A stretch of DNA of 64,000 bases from Alkalicoccus urumqiensis (GTDB lineage Bacteria > Bacillota > Bacilli > Bacillales > Salisediminibacteriaceae): assembly GCF_002993335.1 (NCBI RefSeq), contig NZ_PVNS01000001.1, positions 1-64,000 on the forward strand. The letters are read 5' to 3'. Below are positions 1-9,486 of the stretch, one piece after another (position 1 is the stretch's first letter; each line of letters starts with the position of its first letter). A program made the translations under genes and the position numbers. Under the pieces are notes generated by a model. The model was not told where the DNA came from. It worked only from the letters and a program-made list of their open reading frames with translations, and did no database searches.

Positions 1-19
1 GTGAAATCAGACTGCACTA

Positions 20-134
20 CAGACGGAAGCTTGCCGCGGGCATGGCCTCAGCCTCCTCGAACATCCTTTGGATGTTCTGCGGGGTCTTCACCTCATGCTC
101 TTCCCGCAGGCGTCCCCGTCTTTCGTTCCGTCTG
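20..134. repeat. imperfect palindromic intergenic element
   Basis: An imperfect long inverted repeat. The outer arms are CAGACGGA (20-27) and TCCGTCTG (127-134). Inner arms are CCGCGGG (34-40) and CCCGCAGG (103-110). An 8-bp perfect hairpin, GAACATCC/GGATGTTC with a 3-nt loop (59-77), sits on one arm. No convincing gene crosses it. From memory, GC-rich palindromes of this style are dispersed in many Bacillaceae intergenic regions, but I cannot verify a match here. Confidence 0.5.
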
Positions 135-308
135 ATTGAGCCTGGAATAAAAAGCATGAATATGGTTAAAAGAATTCCTCGACAAAAAAGACGACCAGAT
201 TCAAAAATCGGAAATTGGGCGTTTTTTTTCTGGGAGTTTACTTTCGTTCAATTAAAATCTTGAGATTTTCAGTGGCCTCCGACAAGGCGCTGCGCGTTTT
301 TTTGATGT

Positions 309-495
309 GATCGCCATGGCAGTGGTTGAGACCGCCACACGGCCATTTTAGATCGCCACGGCAGCAGAAAAGACCGCAGCGCCTGGCGCGGATCGCAACA
401 GACATGCCGGACACCGCCATACCAGCTTCAAAGATCGCCATGATATCCCGTCAGGCCGCCACGCGAAGCGCGAAGACCGCAACGGAATCAGCTGA
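309..495 (-). repeat. 21-nt-period degenerate array 1
   Basis: Nine adjacent units of 21,21,21,19,21,21,21,21,21 nt. Most begin GATCGCC or GACCGC on the plus strand, followed by a variable second half. There are no spacers. It lies 140 nt beyond the amidase stop codon, past that gene's terminator. The 19-nt unit would break any reading frame, so I read it as non-coding. It has the same architecture as five other arrays in this window. The sequence between the window start and this array holds the palindrome at 20-134 and nothing else I recognise. Confidence 0.75.
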
Positions 496-560
496 AACGG
501 TGAACAGGTGCAGGTTTCTTCCCGCTGCCCGATCTCTTCCCTATACAATCCAGCGGACAC

Positions 561-604
561 AAAGAAGGCTCCCCGATACCATTAAAGGTACCGGGGAGCC
601 TTTC
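561..604 (-). terminator. rho-independent terminator of the amidase gene
   Basis: An 11-bp GC-rich stem, AAGGCTCCCCG (565-575) with CGGGGAGCCTT (592-602), 31 nt after the amidase stop. On the minus strand it is followed by a short T-rich stretch. Confidence 0.8.
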
Positions 605-634
605 GTACGCTGTATGTTCGTGACGCTCACGCAA

Positions 635-2377
635 TCAGCGCACGTGATAGAAATCTTCCAGACCGATCTTGATCGCGTCTGCGGCATCCCGCGTAAAGCC
701 GGGACGTTTTACAATCGCTGCATCTTCCGCATTGTCAAGGAAGGCAAATTCAATCAGCGTACTCGGCATCGACGAGCGCCGGATGACCGAGAAGTTCTGC
801 TCTGCCACGCGGCGGTAATGAGTTCCGAGTTTCGCTACCATCGCGTCCTGAATCGCGTGTGCAAGCTTCTCTGAATTCGGTCCGCTGCTTGCTCCATGCC
901 AGAACGTTTCTGATCCTTTCGCTGTTCCGTTGAACGCATTTAAATGCACACTGATAAAGGCATCAGCAAATTCATCGTTGGCAATGTCGGCACGCTGCGT
1001 TAATTCGAGGAACTCATCCGTAGTTCTCGTCATAATAACGTCTGCACCGGCAGCTTCCAGAATCCGCTCGGCTTCCAGGCTGATGTCAAGCGCCAGTTCT
1101 TTTTCTACAAGTCCATTGGCACGGGCACCCGGGTCTTTCGCTCCGTGGCCGGCGTCAATGACAATCCGCTTTCCTTCAAGCCCCGGCGGAAGGAACGTCA
1201 GAAAGACCGAGCCGAATGTTTCGCGGTACACGTAGTGATAGCCGTCAGCAACGTCTACGTGAATTCGCTTCGTGGAACCACTCGTCTCTACGCGGACACG
1301 TTTAATGGCCCGTTCCGAGCTGCTTGGTGCATCAATGTCTGTCGCATTTGTCGTGATGGTAAAGCCATCCGCACGTTCCGATACATCAACGGTCGTCCCG
1401 CCGATTTTGTACAGGTTCAGCATATCCCGGTTATTTGTGCGCTGCCACTGTGGATTACCGAGAATCCGAAGATCGTTGTTAAAATGCTTCATCTGCAGGT
1501 AGTACGTGTGTACAAATCCAGTCTGGTTCGATCCGTAACGGACTTTCGCCCATTCGTTACTGAATCCTTCCACCATGACAACATCGCCGCGCTGCAGTGT
1601 ACCGACAGAACGGCCTCTTGTAGAGCCGCTGTCACGGACATTGAGTCCGTTCGTGTTAACGACCGCTGTCAAGTTCCCGTCAAAGTCGCTGTCGGATAGG
1701 ACGTCTTCTCCCGGTGTTACACTCTGGCCGTCACTCTCGATAAACACACGGTTTTCGCTATGAACATAATCTACGTCCGCTTCAAATGTTTCCGCAAAAA
1801 AACGCAGTGGTACCATCGTTGTGCCGGAAACGATATTCGGACGCGGATTGACACTCACTTCCGAACCGTCTACATAGGAGCGGCGCGGTGTCATTTCAAA
1901 CAGCACCGTCTTACCGGCACCTTCTGCTGTTACGGTTTTCTGCTGCTGGTTCCACGTAATGTTAATGCCGAGCGCTTCACTGATCGCCCGGTACGGTACG
2001 AGAAGCTGGTTGTTTTCGTTACGTGGTGCTACCGGGAACGCAATCGGCTCGCCGTTTACAACGATACTCGTATCTCCGCGTGAGCCGGACTGCTTATCAA
2101 CGTAGTATTTGGATACGTAGGCCGTTTCGCGTTTAAAGCTGATTTCATAAAAAATGCCGGTTTCTCTTGAAATATGTACAACATCGCCATTACTTAGTTT
2201 TCCTATTACTGTTGATTGATCCAGGTCTGCCCGGTCTCTTACGTTCAACGTGTCCCCGCTGTCCAGACCGGATATCACTCCACGTTCGGCTGCCTGCGCT
2301 TCATTCGGTGTCCAGAGTACAAATCCCACTGCCAGCAGTGCTGCCACTACACCAAGCTGAATCAATTTCCGCAGCAT
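635..2377 (-). CDS. N-acetylmuramoyl-L-alanine amidase with SH3 and stalk domains
   Basis: Secreted peptidoglycan amidase of 580 residues that would cleave the MurNAc-L-Ala bond. Order: signal peptide (1-30), bacterial SH3 (about 35-95), copper-amine-oxidase-N-like stalk domain (about 105-215, with LLVPYRAISEALG and TMVPLRFFAETF), second SH3 (about 235-300), an AMIN-like region (300-395), and a C-terminal Amidase_3 domain (about 400-575). Zinc-ligand motifs are visible: DAGHGAKDPGA, the Glu of VEKELALDI, SVHLNAF, and the catalytic Glu of TLIEFAFLDN. I chose the ATG at 2377 because GAGGAGG (2384-2390) lies 6 nt upstream of it; an ATG at 2383 abuts that site directly. The stalk domain recurs in at least four other proteins here, so it is probably a shared wall-associated module. 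Confidence 0.93.
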   Translation of the reverse strand: MLRKLIQLGVVAALLAVGFVLWTPNEAQAAERGVISGLDSGDTLNVRDRADLDQSTVIGKLSNGDVVHISRETGIFYEISFKRETAYVSKYYVDKQSGSRGDTSIVVNGEPIAFPVAPRNENNQLLVPYRAISEALGINITWNQQQKTVTAEGAGKTVLFEMTPRRSYVDGSEVSVNPRPNIVSGTTMVPLRFFAETFEADVDYVHSENRVFIESDGQSVTPGEDVLSDSDFDGNLTAVVNTNGLNVRDSGSTRGRSVGTLQRGDVVMVEGFSNEWAKVRYGSNQTGFVHTYYLQMKHFNNDLRILGNPQWQRTNNRDMLNLYKIGGTTVDVSERADGFTITTNATDIDAPSSSERAIKRVRVETSGSTKRIHVDVADGYHYVYRETFGSVFLTFLPPGLEGKRIVIDAGHGAKDPGARANGLVEKELALDISLEAERILEAAGADVIMTRTTDEFLELTQRADIANDEFADAFISVHLNAFNGTAKGSETFWHGASSGPNSEKLAHAIQDAMVAKLGTHYRRVAEQNFSVIRRSSMPSTLIEFAFLDNAEDAAIVKRPGFTRDAADAIKIGLEDFYHVR

Positions 2378-2554
2378 ACACATCCTCCTCGGTTTCTATA
2401 CGTGATTTAGCCTTAATATAACATATTTTGCCCAGTCTCTGGCAGAATTCCGCGCGATTCTTTGAGATTCCGCCTTTTACAACGGTTTTCCTTTCAAAAA
2501 TGAGATTTTAGTCCTGGTGGCTTATGCATTGAAATTTCCCCAGAAAACAGCAGA

Positions 2555-2588
2555 AGCCAGCCCAGCATGTCTCCATGTCTGACTGGCC
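2555..2588 (-). terminator. possible terminator of the SLH glucosaminidase gene
   Basis: An imperfect hairpin with GCCAG/CTGGC outer pairs and a mismatched centre lies just downstream of the stop codon. A weak T-rich stretch follows on the minus strand. Confidence 0.4.
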
Positions 2589-2596
2589 TGCTTCCT

Positions 2597-4627
2597 TTAC
2601 TGCGGGAACTGCTGACGGTCGATAAACGAACTGTGGATATAGGAGCTGCGGTTGAATCTCGGCACTTCCGAGCTCACTTCGTACCAGGTACTTCCGTTTT
2701 CTGCTTCCACCTCATCATGCAGAATGACATAATATCCGGCACGGTCATACGTGTAGCGGATGTCATTTTCCGTTCCCGGACCGGTGCGTACGTTCAATCC
2801 GGACGTTGTAATCCGGCCGATGTCATATTTGTTCCGGTCTCTGCTTCCGAGGTAGCGGTCCGCGCGGTACATGTGACCGGCGATTTTCTGCCCCCAGAAC
2901 ATGTCGGACGCGTACTTCACGTTAAAGCCGGCTCCTTTATTTCCGAGGAACGCGCCGGTGTAGCGTGTCGGGTGGTCGATGTTCGTGTAGCCGCGGCGGA
3001 TGTAGTAATCCGCGAAATAGAATACAGCGTCCTGAACCGAGTTAAATTCATCGGCGTTGCCGTATGGATTGTCGTCGGTAGCACGGAGACCGAACAGGTT
3101 GTTTTTATCCTGAGCGATCTGACTTGTGCCCCAGCCGCTCTCATGGATGGCCGCCCCGAGAATAAACAGTGCGTTGATGCCGAAACGGTTCTGTGCTTCA
3201 ATAAAGGCTTCTCCTTCGCCGAGAAGCTTGCTGTTCCGCCCGCTCGGTGCGTTTGCCTCAATATAGCGGTTCAGATCTTCCGCCGTGTAGCTGGACTGTG
3301 TTTTCACGCCCATGGTGTTAAAGTACTGCGGCTGCTCGCCGACCATAATACCGGACGTCGTGTAGAACTTTGAACCGTCCCAGCTGTAGTAGCGCGGTCC
3401 TTCGCTGAGAAAGTCCGGCGCCGGTCCGTACACATAGGCGGCATAGCTGTCTGCTGTCGGGTTGTAAATGTGATGGCGGAGCGTGCCGTCGGTGACATCA
3501 TAATAATTACGGTTTCCGCGGACCTGCTGGGTCGGAATAAGATCCACGGTGTCGACGTCGACATAACCGGTAACCCCGGCGAAGTCCACCCGGATAGACG
3601 ATCCGTTGGAATCAGCGTAGCGGAGCTCCGAGCCGAAACCGGCCGCTTTAGTCGTATACGTCTGCGCATCAGTCAGCCCGCGGTCGGAATAAATGTAGGT
3701 GAGCGCGCTCGTCGGATGGTTTGGACGGACAATGCCGCCGCTCATCCGGACGATATCGCCGTTTTTCAATACGATATTCTCATCTCCGGAAAGCGCTGCG
3801 GCAGCCTGGTTGTACGTATCGTATTCCCGGCTGCGGACAGTGAGCTCGCCGCTGCTGCTGATCGAGGCTGTCTGGAATGCACGGTCCGGCTCCGGCACCT
3901 CCGGCAGTTCCGGCTCTTCCGGTACTTCCGGTGTTTCCGGCTCTTCAGGGTCTTCCACTCCCGGCGGCGGTTCCGGCACTTCTGCCTCTTCTTCCTCATA
4001 CTCTTCCACCGCATCCTGCATCCGCACGATAAATGCTGCAGACTGGGCGCGTGTCGCATCTTCTTTCGGGGCAAACCGGAACGCGGTTCCCTGCTGTGCC
4101 GGGAAGCCTTGAATAATTCCGTAGAACGCGTTGTTTAATACGCCGTTTACATAGGATGGGCGGACGTCGTTAATATCGATAAAGTTTACATCGGACCGCT
4201 CCACCGGAAGTCCTTCGGAACGGAGCGCACGGTCGATCATAACGGCCATTTCTTCGCGGGTAATATTTTGATTCGGACGGAACGTGCCGTCCGGATAGCC
4301 GCCGACGATGCCGGCTTCCGCTGCGGCATAGACACTGCTTCTCAGGCCGAAGTCACTCCCGACATCGTCAAATCCTGATTCCTGCTGTGCTCTCGGAAGT
4401 CCGAGCGCACGGGCTGTGAATGTGGCAAATTCGGCACGGCTGACGGAGCGGTCGGGACGGTACGTCCCCTGGCCGTATCCTGCCAGCACGCCGCGGTCGA
4501 TCGCTTCAAGCATTTCTTCTTCCAGACTGTGGCCGCTGATATCGGTATGATTATCTGCCGCCGCTCCCCCTGCACCGGTCAGCATAAGAACCGCTGCCAG
4601 CAGGAACATCGTCCATTTTTTCAGCAT
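2597..4627 (-). CDS. SLH-anchored glucosaminidase (LytG-like)
   Basis: Secreted 676-residue cell-wall hydrolase. A signal peptide (1-25) is followed by three SLH repeats (about 30-210), with typical GYGQGTYRPDRSVSRAEFA and GGYPDGTFRPNQNITREE stretches that bind secondary wall polymer. A Pro/Glu-rich spacer follows (about 210-250), then two poorly defined segments. The endo-beta-N-acetylglucosaminidase domain is at about 450-600; the Glu of AIHESGWG is the expected catalytic acid. A C-terminal SH3 domain (about 605-670) contains GLNVRTGPGT. The ATG has a good site (AAGGGGG) upstream. The gene lies between two other surface-protein genes on the same strand and is separated from them by short gaps. 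The family assignment is firm; substrate linkage is inferred. Confidence 0.9.
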   Translation of the reverse strand: MLKKWTMFLLAAVLMLTGAGGAAADNHTDISGHSLEEEMLEAIDRGVLAGYGQGTYRPDRSVSRAEFATFTARALGLPRAQQESGFDDVGSDFGLRSSVYAAAEAGIVGGYPDGTFRPNQNITREEMAVMIDRALRSEGLPVERSDVNFIDINDVRPSYVNGVLNNAFYGIIQGFPAQQGTAFRFAPKEDATRAQSAAFIVRMQDAVEEYEEEEAEVPEPPPGVEDPEEPETPEVPEEPELPEVPEPDRAFQTASISSSGELTVRSREYDTYNQAAAALSGDENIVLKNGDIVRMSGGIVRPNHPTSALTYIYSDRGLTDAQTYTTKAAGFGSELRYADSNGSSIRVDFAGVTGYVDVDTVDLIPTQQVRGNRNYYDVTDGTLRHHIYNPTADSYAAYVYGPAPDFLSEGPRYYSWDGSKFYTTSGIMVGEQPQYFNTMGVKTQSSYTAEDLNRYIEANAPSGRNSKLLGEGEAFIEAQNRFGINALFILGAAIHESGWGTSQIAQDKNNLFGLRATDDNPYGNADEFNSVQDAVFYFADYYIRRGYTNIDHPTRYTGAFLGNKGAGFNVKYASDMFWGQKIAGHMYRADRYLGSRDRNKYDIGRITTSGLNVRTGPGTENDIRYTYDRAGYYVILHDEVEAENGSTWYEVSSEVPRFNRSSYIHSSFIDRQQFPQ

Positions 4628-4657
4628 TCGACGTTTCCCCCTTCTTCTTTCGTAAAC

Positions 4658-6910
4658 TTATCTTGCGGTGACGCGGTCCATGAAGACCGAGAATTCGGCA
4701 CGGCTGACCGGGCGGGATGGCTGGAACGTGCCGTCCGGATATCCACCGGTAATATTGGACGCGGCTAAAATGCCGATATTTTCATAAGCCCAGTGACGTT
4801 CGGGGACGTCCGGGAAGGAAGAGGATGCTTCCCCCTCCAGCTGATACGCTCTCGTCAGAATCGCGGCGAGCTCTGCACGCGTCAATTCGCCTGCCGGCTG
4901 GAACCCGCCGTCCGAGAACCCGGTCATGAGCCCCTCTTCCGCAACAGCTGCGATATATGGATACAGCTGACGGTTCGTATTCACGTCGGTAAACGACGGA
5001 TTCTCTCGTCCGGTCGTATCCAGGTTAAGCTCACGGACGAGCATCGTCGCCGCCTGCTCCCGGCTGATACTTCTCGACGGCTGGAACGTGCCGTCCATGT
5101 AGCCGGTAATGACACCGCTGTTGTTCAATGCCAGAATGGAGCTTCTCGCCCAATGGGTCGTGCTCACATCCGGGAAGCGGTTCACCTGCTTGTCTTCATA
5201 CAATACTTCCAGATCAGAGAAAGCGACGGCACCTTGATTCTGCTTGGAAGCATCCGGCTGTGCCAGATAAATTTCATCAAAGGTGAGCGGCTGCGGTACG
5301 TTCTGCGGCAGATCCGCTGTCAGCCAGCGCCAGCCCGTGAAATCGACGCCGTTTTCATCCGTGAAGTCGACCGTGTAGCGTTCGCCCTGACTGTCGTACA
5401 CATAGCCGCGCATCCAGTGACCGGCTCCATCGCCGTACACCCAGATACCGAGCTGTTCTGCGTTGTCGTGAAGCAGAAACGGTTTCGCGCGCTTCATGTA
5501 CGCCGCTTTCGTGCCGGTTGAAGACGTCGTGAAATCGTAGCTCAGACGCGTGGAATTCTGATCCGCACGACGCGGTTCACTCGCCCGGCTGTTCACGCCG
5601 ACTTCCGCTTCCGCACGCACGGTACGTGTGTACCATCCGGCGGCGGTCGTCATGTTATCCAGCTTAAGAAACGGTTCACTCACCTGCGGCAGCGGCGAGC
5701 TGTCCTTCACCTGAAGGGTTGTTGATACGCGCCGGTTTTCCGTCGGCTGATTCAACAGCGTTGGGAAGCCGAATCCGGGCTTCATCCCCGTCATCTGTGT
5801 CGAGCCGCCGCCGTCCAGGTTAATCGCGCGGTCGGCGCCGAGCTCCACGAGGTAGTCTGCGAGCTCGGTGATCGTCATGCCTGCTGCGTAGCCAGGCTGT
5901 CTGCCGTCGGCGGTGACGAAAAATACGTCCGATCCGTCAGCGGAAATACCGACCGCGGTGCGTGGTGCCCGCGTGGACGCCTGTCCCGCATCCGGATTCA
6001 TCGTAATAAACCGCTCACCGTCTTTGACGAGAAACGGGCCGGAGCCGAACACGGCCGCTGCTTCCTGCCACATCGGCTCAATATCCAGTTCGAGGGACAC
6101 TTCCTCCCCGATCTGAACATCCTCAAGGCCGTCCAGTGCGGTACCGTGCACGGCGACGACGAAGCCGTCATCCGGAATTTCCGAATTCGTGAGCTCCCAC
6201 CGGTTCGTTTCCGGATTGCGCTCATTCCGGTCGGTGATCACGCCGCTGTATGTTTCGCCAAAGGAAAGGTCCTCCGTGTTCCCGGCCCCTTCCACCGTTA
6301 ACTCCATGACGCTTCCGGAAGCGTTTGTGCCCGGTGTATCCAGCACGTGGTCCGGAGTGAAAATGGAAACCCCGTCCCCTTCACGGATATTGTTGATGCT
6401 TGCTGCCTCCACCGATGTTCCGTTCAATGTCAGGACCGCTTCCGCCGAATGCTCATCGATCATTGCCGTGCCGTCCTGTGCAAGGCCGAAAGCCTGATCG
6501 TAAAAGTTGTATCCTGCGGTCGAGCTGGAATTCCGGCCGAACCGGAGAATATCCCCGTCATCGACGAGAAGGTTCGCCGGAAGGCCGACGTTGACTCCTC
6601 CTGTTTCAAAGAAAGAAGCGTTGATGGCGCCGACGACCCGTTCAGATTCCGAGTGGGCGGCAAGCGCCTGATTCAGTACTGTCGATGTCTGCCGGAGCGG
6701 CTCCGGAATGCTCAGATCCAGCGTTGTATATGTATCGCCTGTATTCACTTTCAACACGTTCAGTGCCTGCTGCTGTCCGTTGCGTTCTCCTGTTTCCTGG
6801 CGCCATTCCACGCCGGGTGAAAGCGGCTCTTCTTTCGTCTCTGCTGCGGCTGTCCCTGCCGATGCCAGCACGAAAAAAGCAGCTGCTCCACCGAGTAAGC
6901 TGTTTTTCAT
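4658..6910 (-). CDS. SLH-anchored phosphodiester glycosidase (NAGPA-like) family protein
   Basis: Secreted 750-residue protein. A signal peptide (1-23) precedes a phosphodiester glycosidase (NAGPA/DUF2233) domain at about 60-400, recognised by GAINASFFETGGV, RTAVGISADGSDVFFVTADG and AINLDGGGSTQM. The family is linked to release of sugars from phosphodiesters and to exopolysaccharide or wall polymer processing; the substrate here is unknown. A beta-sandwich-like region (about 410-570) may bind carbohydrate. Three C-terminal SLH repeats (about 575-750) anchor it, ending GGYPDGTFQPSRPVSRAEFS. Unlike the neighbouring glucosaminidase, its SLH triplet is at the C terminus. The 30-nt gap to the glucosaminidase gene suggests co-transcription. 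Confidence 0.85.
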   Translation of the reverse strand: MKNSLLGGAAAFFVLASAGTAAAETKEEPLSPGVEWRQETGERNGQQQALNVLKVNTGDTYTTLDLSIPEPLRQTSTVLNQALAAHSESERVVGAINASFFETGGVNVGLPANLLVDDGDILRFGRNSSSTAGYNFYDQAFGLAQDGTAMIDEHSAEAVLTLNGTSVEAASINNIREGDGVSIFTPDHVLDTPGTNASGSVMELTVEGAGNTEDLSFGETYSGVITDRNERNPETNRWELTNSEIPDDGFVVAVHGTALDGLEDVQIGEEVSLELDIEPMWQEAAAVFGSGPFLVKDGERFITMNPDAGQASTRAPRTAVGISADGSDVFFVTADGRQPGYAAGMTITELADYLVELGADRAINLDGGGSTQMTGMKPGFGFPTLLNQPTENRRVSTTLQVKDSSPLPQVSEPFLKLDNMTTAAGWYTRTVRAEAEVGVNSRASEPRRADQNSTRLSYDFTTSSTGTKAAYMKRAKPFLLHDNAEQLGIWVYGDGAGHWMRGYVYDSQGERYTVDFTDENGVDFTGWRWLTADLPQNVPQPLTFDEIYLAQPDASKQNQGAVAFSDLEVLYEDKQVNRFPDVSTTHWARSSILALNNSGVITGYMDGTFQPSRSISREQAATMLVRELNLDTTGRENPSFTDVNTNRQLYPYIAAVAEEGLMTGFSDGGFQPAGELTRAELAAILTRAYQLEGEASSSFPDVPERHWAYENIGILAASNITGGYPDGTFQPSRPVSRAEFSVFMDRVTAR

Positions 6911-7163
6911 CTCTCATCGTCTCCCTTACTTTTCGACTGCTGTCCCACATTATACAAGAAATGAGCGGGATTTCAGATTACAATTAGATGAAATTTCTTC
7001 TATCTATTGCGTGTCGTTTTCCGGGACAGATTCACACGAATGATTCAGGCAATCTTGATAACTCATTAAGAAACCATTCATTTCTTTCGGATATGCCACG
7101 TGAAGCGGTCCGTTTGTCGAATTTTTGTTCATATTTCATTTATAATAATTGAAATATTGTTCA

Positions 7164-7177
7164 TGTAAGCGTTAAAA
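7164..7177 (+). promoter_or_regulatory. cre-like site (one mismatch)
   Basis: TGTAAGCGTTAAAA matches the CcpA operator consensus TGWNANCGNTNWCA at all positions except the next-to-last. It lies about 26 nt upstream of the predicted -35 element of the first 5'-nucleotidase gene. CcpA control is an inference. Confidence 0.4.
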
Positions 7178-7202
7178 TTTTTTCAAAATTAACTCGATTC
7201 GA

Positions 7203-7231
7203 TTGACTTCTCTCCCATAGTTTTTTACACT
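7203..7231 (+). promoter_or_regulatory. sigma-A-type promoter of the first 5'-nucleotidase gene
   Basis: TTGACT (-35), a 17-nt spacer and TACACT (-10), about 45 nt before the ATG. The paralog downstream has a very similar promoter that also starts TTGACTTCT. Confidence 0.6.
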
Positions 7232-7277
7232 TAACGGAGAACGGCCATTTTCTTTACCATTACAGGGAGGGTTTCAC

Positions 7278-9476
7278 ATGACGGTTCGATCGAAGAAAAG
7301 CAAAGCCTTTGGTCTGCTTGCAGCAGCAGCGTTTATTGCAGGCGCACCGATGGCAGCACAGGCAGATGACCACACATTCACAGACGTCGACGATGACGCG
7401 TATTACGCAGTACCAGTCAACGCACTGAGCGCCGAGGGCATTATCGGCGGGTATCCGGATGAGACATTCCGTCCGAATATCAGCTTGACAAGAGAACAGG
7501 CAGCTGCTTTCCTATCACGCGCTCTTGGCTATGCCGGAGGCTCATTGGAAGCACTGGAACAATATGATGATGTCGATTCCTCCAATTCGTATAGTGGAGC
7601 AATTGCTGCACTTACAGATGCAGGTATTTTCTCCGGATATAACGGTCAGTTTAACCCAAAAGAAGAAATTACCCGGGAACAGATGGCTTCTGTGCTTGTA
7701 AGAGCTTACGATCTGGAAGCTCAAACACGGATTGATGCTGATGTAAACTTGGATAATGTGCATGAAGCACACGCCTCCGACGTTAAAAAATTAGCTGATT
7801 TAAAAATCACGAATGAGCTTGCAGATTTTATGCCTAAAAACGATGTATCCCGTGCTCAATTTGTTACGTTCCTACATAGAACTTGGGGACTTGGCGATGC
7901 TTACCTTTCTGTCCTTCACACAAATGACCTTCACGGACGGACGGACGCTTACCCGCAGATCATTTCTGCTGTCGATGAGCTCCGCGCTGAAAACCCGGAT
8001 GCCCTTCTTCTGGAAGCAGGAGACATTTTCTCCGGTACACTTTACTTCAACGAGTTCCGCGGCCAGGCGTCTGCGGCGTTCATGGAGCTGCTTGAGTACG
8101 ATGCATTCGTTCCGGGCAACCATGAATTCGACCTCGGCGATGATGATGGCTATCACGAAGATCTGGCTGCGTTCTTTGAAGCCGGCGGATTCCCTGTTGT
8201 AGCATCAAACCTTGATTTCTCCGACGATCCGAACTTCGACGGCATGCAGGATAAATCTATCACATCCGACGCGGAAAACGGCATGATCTACGACGGCATT
8301 GTGAAGGAAATTGACGGTGAAGAAGTCGGTATTTTCGGTGTCGATACAGAAGATACGATTACCATCTCCAGCACCGGCGTGGTTGAATTCGAACCAGCGA
8401 TCGAAACCGCTGCACGCATGGTGGAAGAGTTTGAAGAAGCCGGCGTCGACAAGATCATTGCGCTGACGCACATCGGCTATGATACGTCTTCAGATGCCGG
8501 CAATGACATTGAGCTTGCACAGACAGTCGACGGCATTGACCTGATCGTCGGCGGTCACAGCCACACCCAGGTCGCTCCACCGGATGTTATCACTGAAGAT
8601 GCAGAAGGCAACGAAAAAGATCCGACCGTCATTGTTCAGGCAGGAGAATATGGCCAGCTCGTTGGTGAAGTCCACCTGAGCTTTGATGAAGACGGCGTTG
8701 TAAATCCTTATTCTGTTACTGGCCAGCTGAATGCGGTTGAAGATTACGAAGCGGATGCTGCCGCTGCAGAACTGCTACTCCCATTCACAGAGGATATTGA
8801 AGAGCTGCAGAATGAAGAAACCGGCGTTATTGCAGCAGAAGAATTCCCAAGCCCACGTGTAGATGATCCTGGAAATGACGCTAATATCAGTGTTCGAAAC
8901 AGTGAAACAGGCCTCGGCAACCTGATTGCCGATGCGTATCTTGCTGAAGCCCGCAATTCGTACGAAGACACGACGATTGCCTTCCAGAACAGCGGAGGTA
9001 TCCGCGCTCCACTGGATGAAGGACCAGTAACGGTCGGTGACTTGATTCAAATCCAGCCATTTGGTAACCGCCTTGCTGTGATGGAACTGACCGGTGCGGA
9101 AGTTCTTGAAGCACTGGAGCATGCCGTAAGCAACGCTCCGGAAGAGAGCGGCGGATTCCTGCAGGTTGCAGGCATGCAGTTCACGTATGACAGCAGCCAG
9201 GAAGAAGGCAGCCGTGTACAGTCAGCGGAAGTCATGATGGACGGCGACTACGTGGACCTTGATGAAAACAGCACGTACCGCGTTGCAACGAACAACTTTA
9301 CCGCTGCCGGCGGCGACGGCTTTGATGTCTTTGCTGCTGCGGATGCGGACGGACGGGTCGACATTGTCGGTAAAACCGACTGGGAGATCCTCCGCGACTA
9401 TGCGCTGACGCTTGGAGAGTCGATTTCTCCACAGATCGAAGGACGCATTGTTGATACAGCTTCGGACGATAACTAA
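7278..9476 (+). CDS. SLH-anchored 5'-nucleotidase / cyclic phosphodiesterase (UshA family), copy 1
   Basis: Secreted 732-residue enzyme expected to dephosphorylate extracellular nucleotides. Signal peptide (1-29), three N-terminal SLH repeats (about 30-205), metallophosphatase domain (about 210-450) with LHTNDLHGRTD, GDIFSG, PGNHEFDLGDDD and GGHSHTQV metal-ligand motifs, then the 5'-nucleotidase C-terminal domain (about 520-715) with NSGGIRAPL, QPFGNRL and AAGGDGFD. The start is set by AGGGAGG 6 nt upstream. A close paralog follows. The stretch encoding the second and third SLH repeats (about 7540-7920) is visibly more AT-rich than the catalytic part, which suggests domain shuffling or recombination in the anchor. 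Confidence 0.93.
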   Translation: MTVRSKKSKAFGLLAAAAFIAGAPMAAQADDHTFTDVDDDAYYAVPVNALSAEGIIGGYPDETFRPNISLTREQAAAFLSRALGYAGGSLEALEQYDDVDSSNSYSGAIAALTDAGIFSGYNGQFNPKEEITREQMASVLVRAYDLEAQTRIDADVNLDNVHEAHASDVKKLADLKITNELADFMPKNDVSRAQFVTFLHRTWGLGDAYLSVLHTNDLHGRTDAYPQIISAVDELRAENPDALLLEAGDIFSGTLYFNEFRGQASAAFMELLEYDAFVPGNHEFDLGDDDGYHEDLAAFFEAGGFPVVASNLDFSDDPNFDGMQDKSITSDAENGMIYDGIVKEIDGEEVGIFGVDTEDTITISSTGVVEFEPAIETAARMVEEFEEAGVDKIIALTHIGYDTSSDAGNDIELAQTVDGIDLIVGGHSHTQVAPPDVITEDAEGNEKDPTVIVQAGEYGQLVGEVHLSFDEDGVVNPYSVTGQLNAVEDYEADAAAAELLLPFTEDIEELQNEETGVIAAEEFPSPRVDDPGNDANISVRNSETGLGNLIADAYLAEARNSYEDTTIAFQNSGGIRAPLDEGPVTVGDLIQIQPFGNRLAVMELTGAEVLEALEHAVSNAPEESGGFLQVAGMQFTYDSSQEEGSRVQSAEVMMDGDYVDLDENSTYRVATNNFTAAGGDGFDVFAAADADGRVDIVGKTDWEILRDYALTLGESISPQIEGRIVDTASDDN

Positions 9477-9486
9477 TCGTTAAATA

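Larger units (their letters stand above)
6911..7277. other. divergent intergenic regulatory region
   Basis: AT-rich gap between divergently transcribed surface-protein genes. It holds the promoter at 7203-7231, a cre-like sequence at 7164-7177, and a TATAAT hexamer at 7141-7146 without a good -35. I see no small gene in it. Confidence 0.6.
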
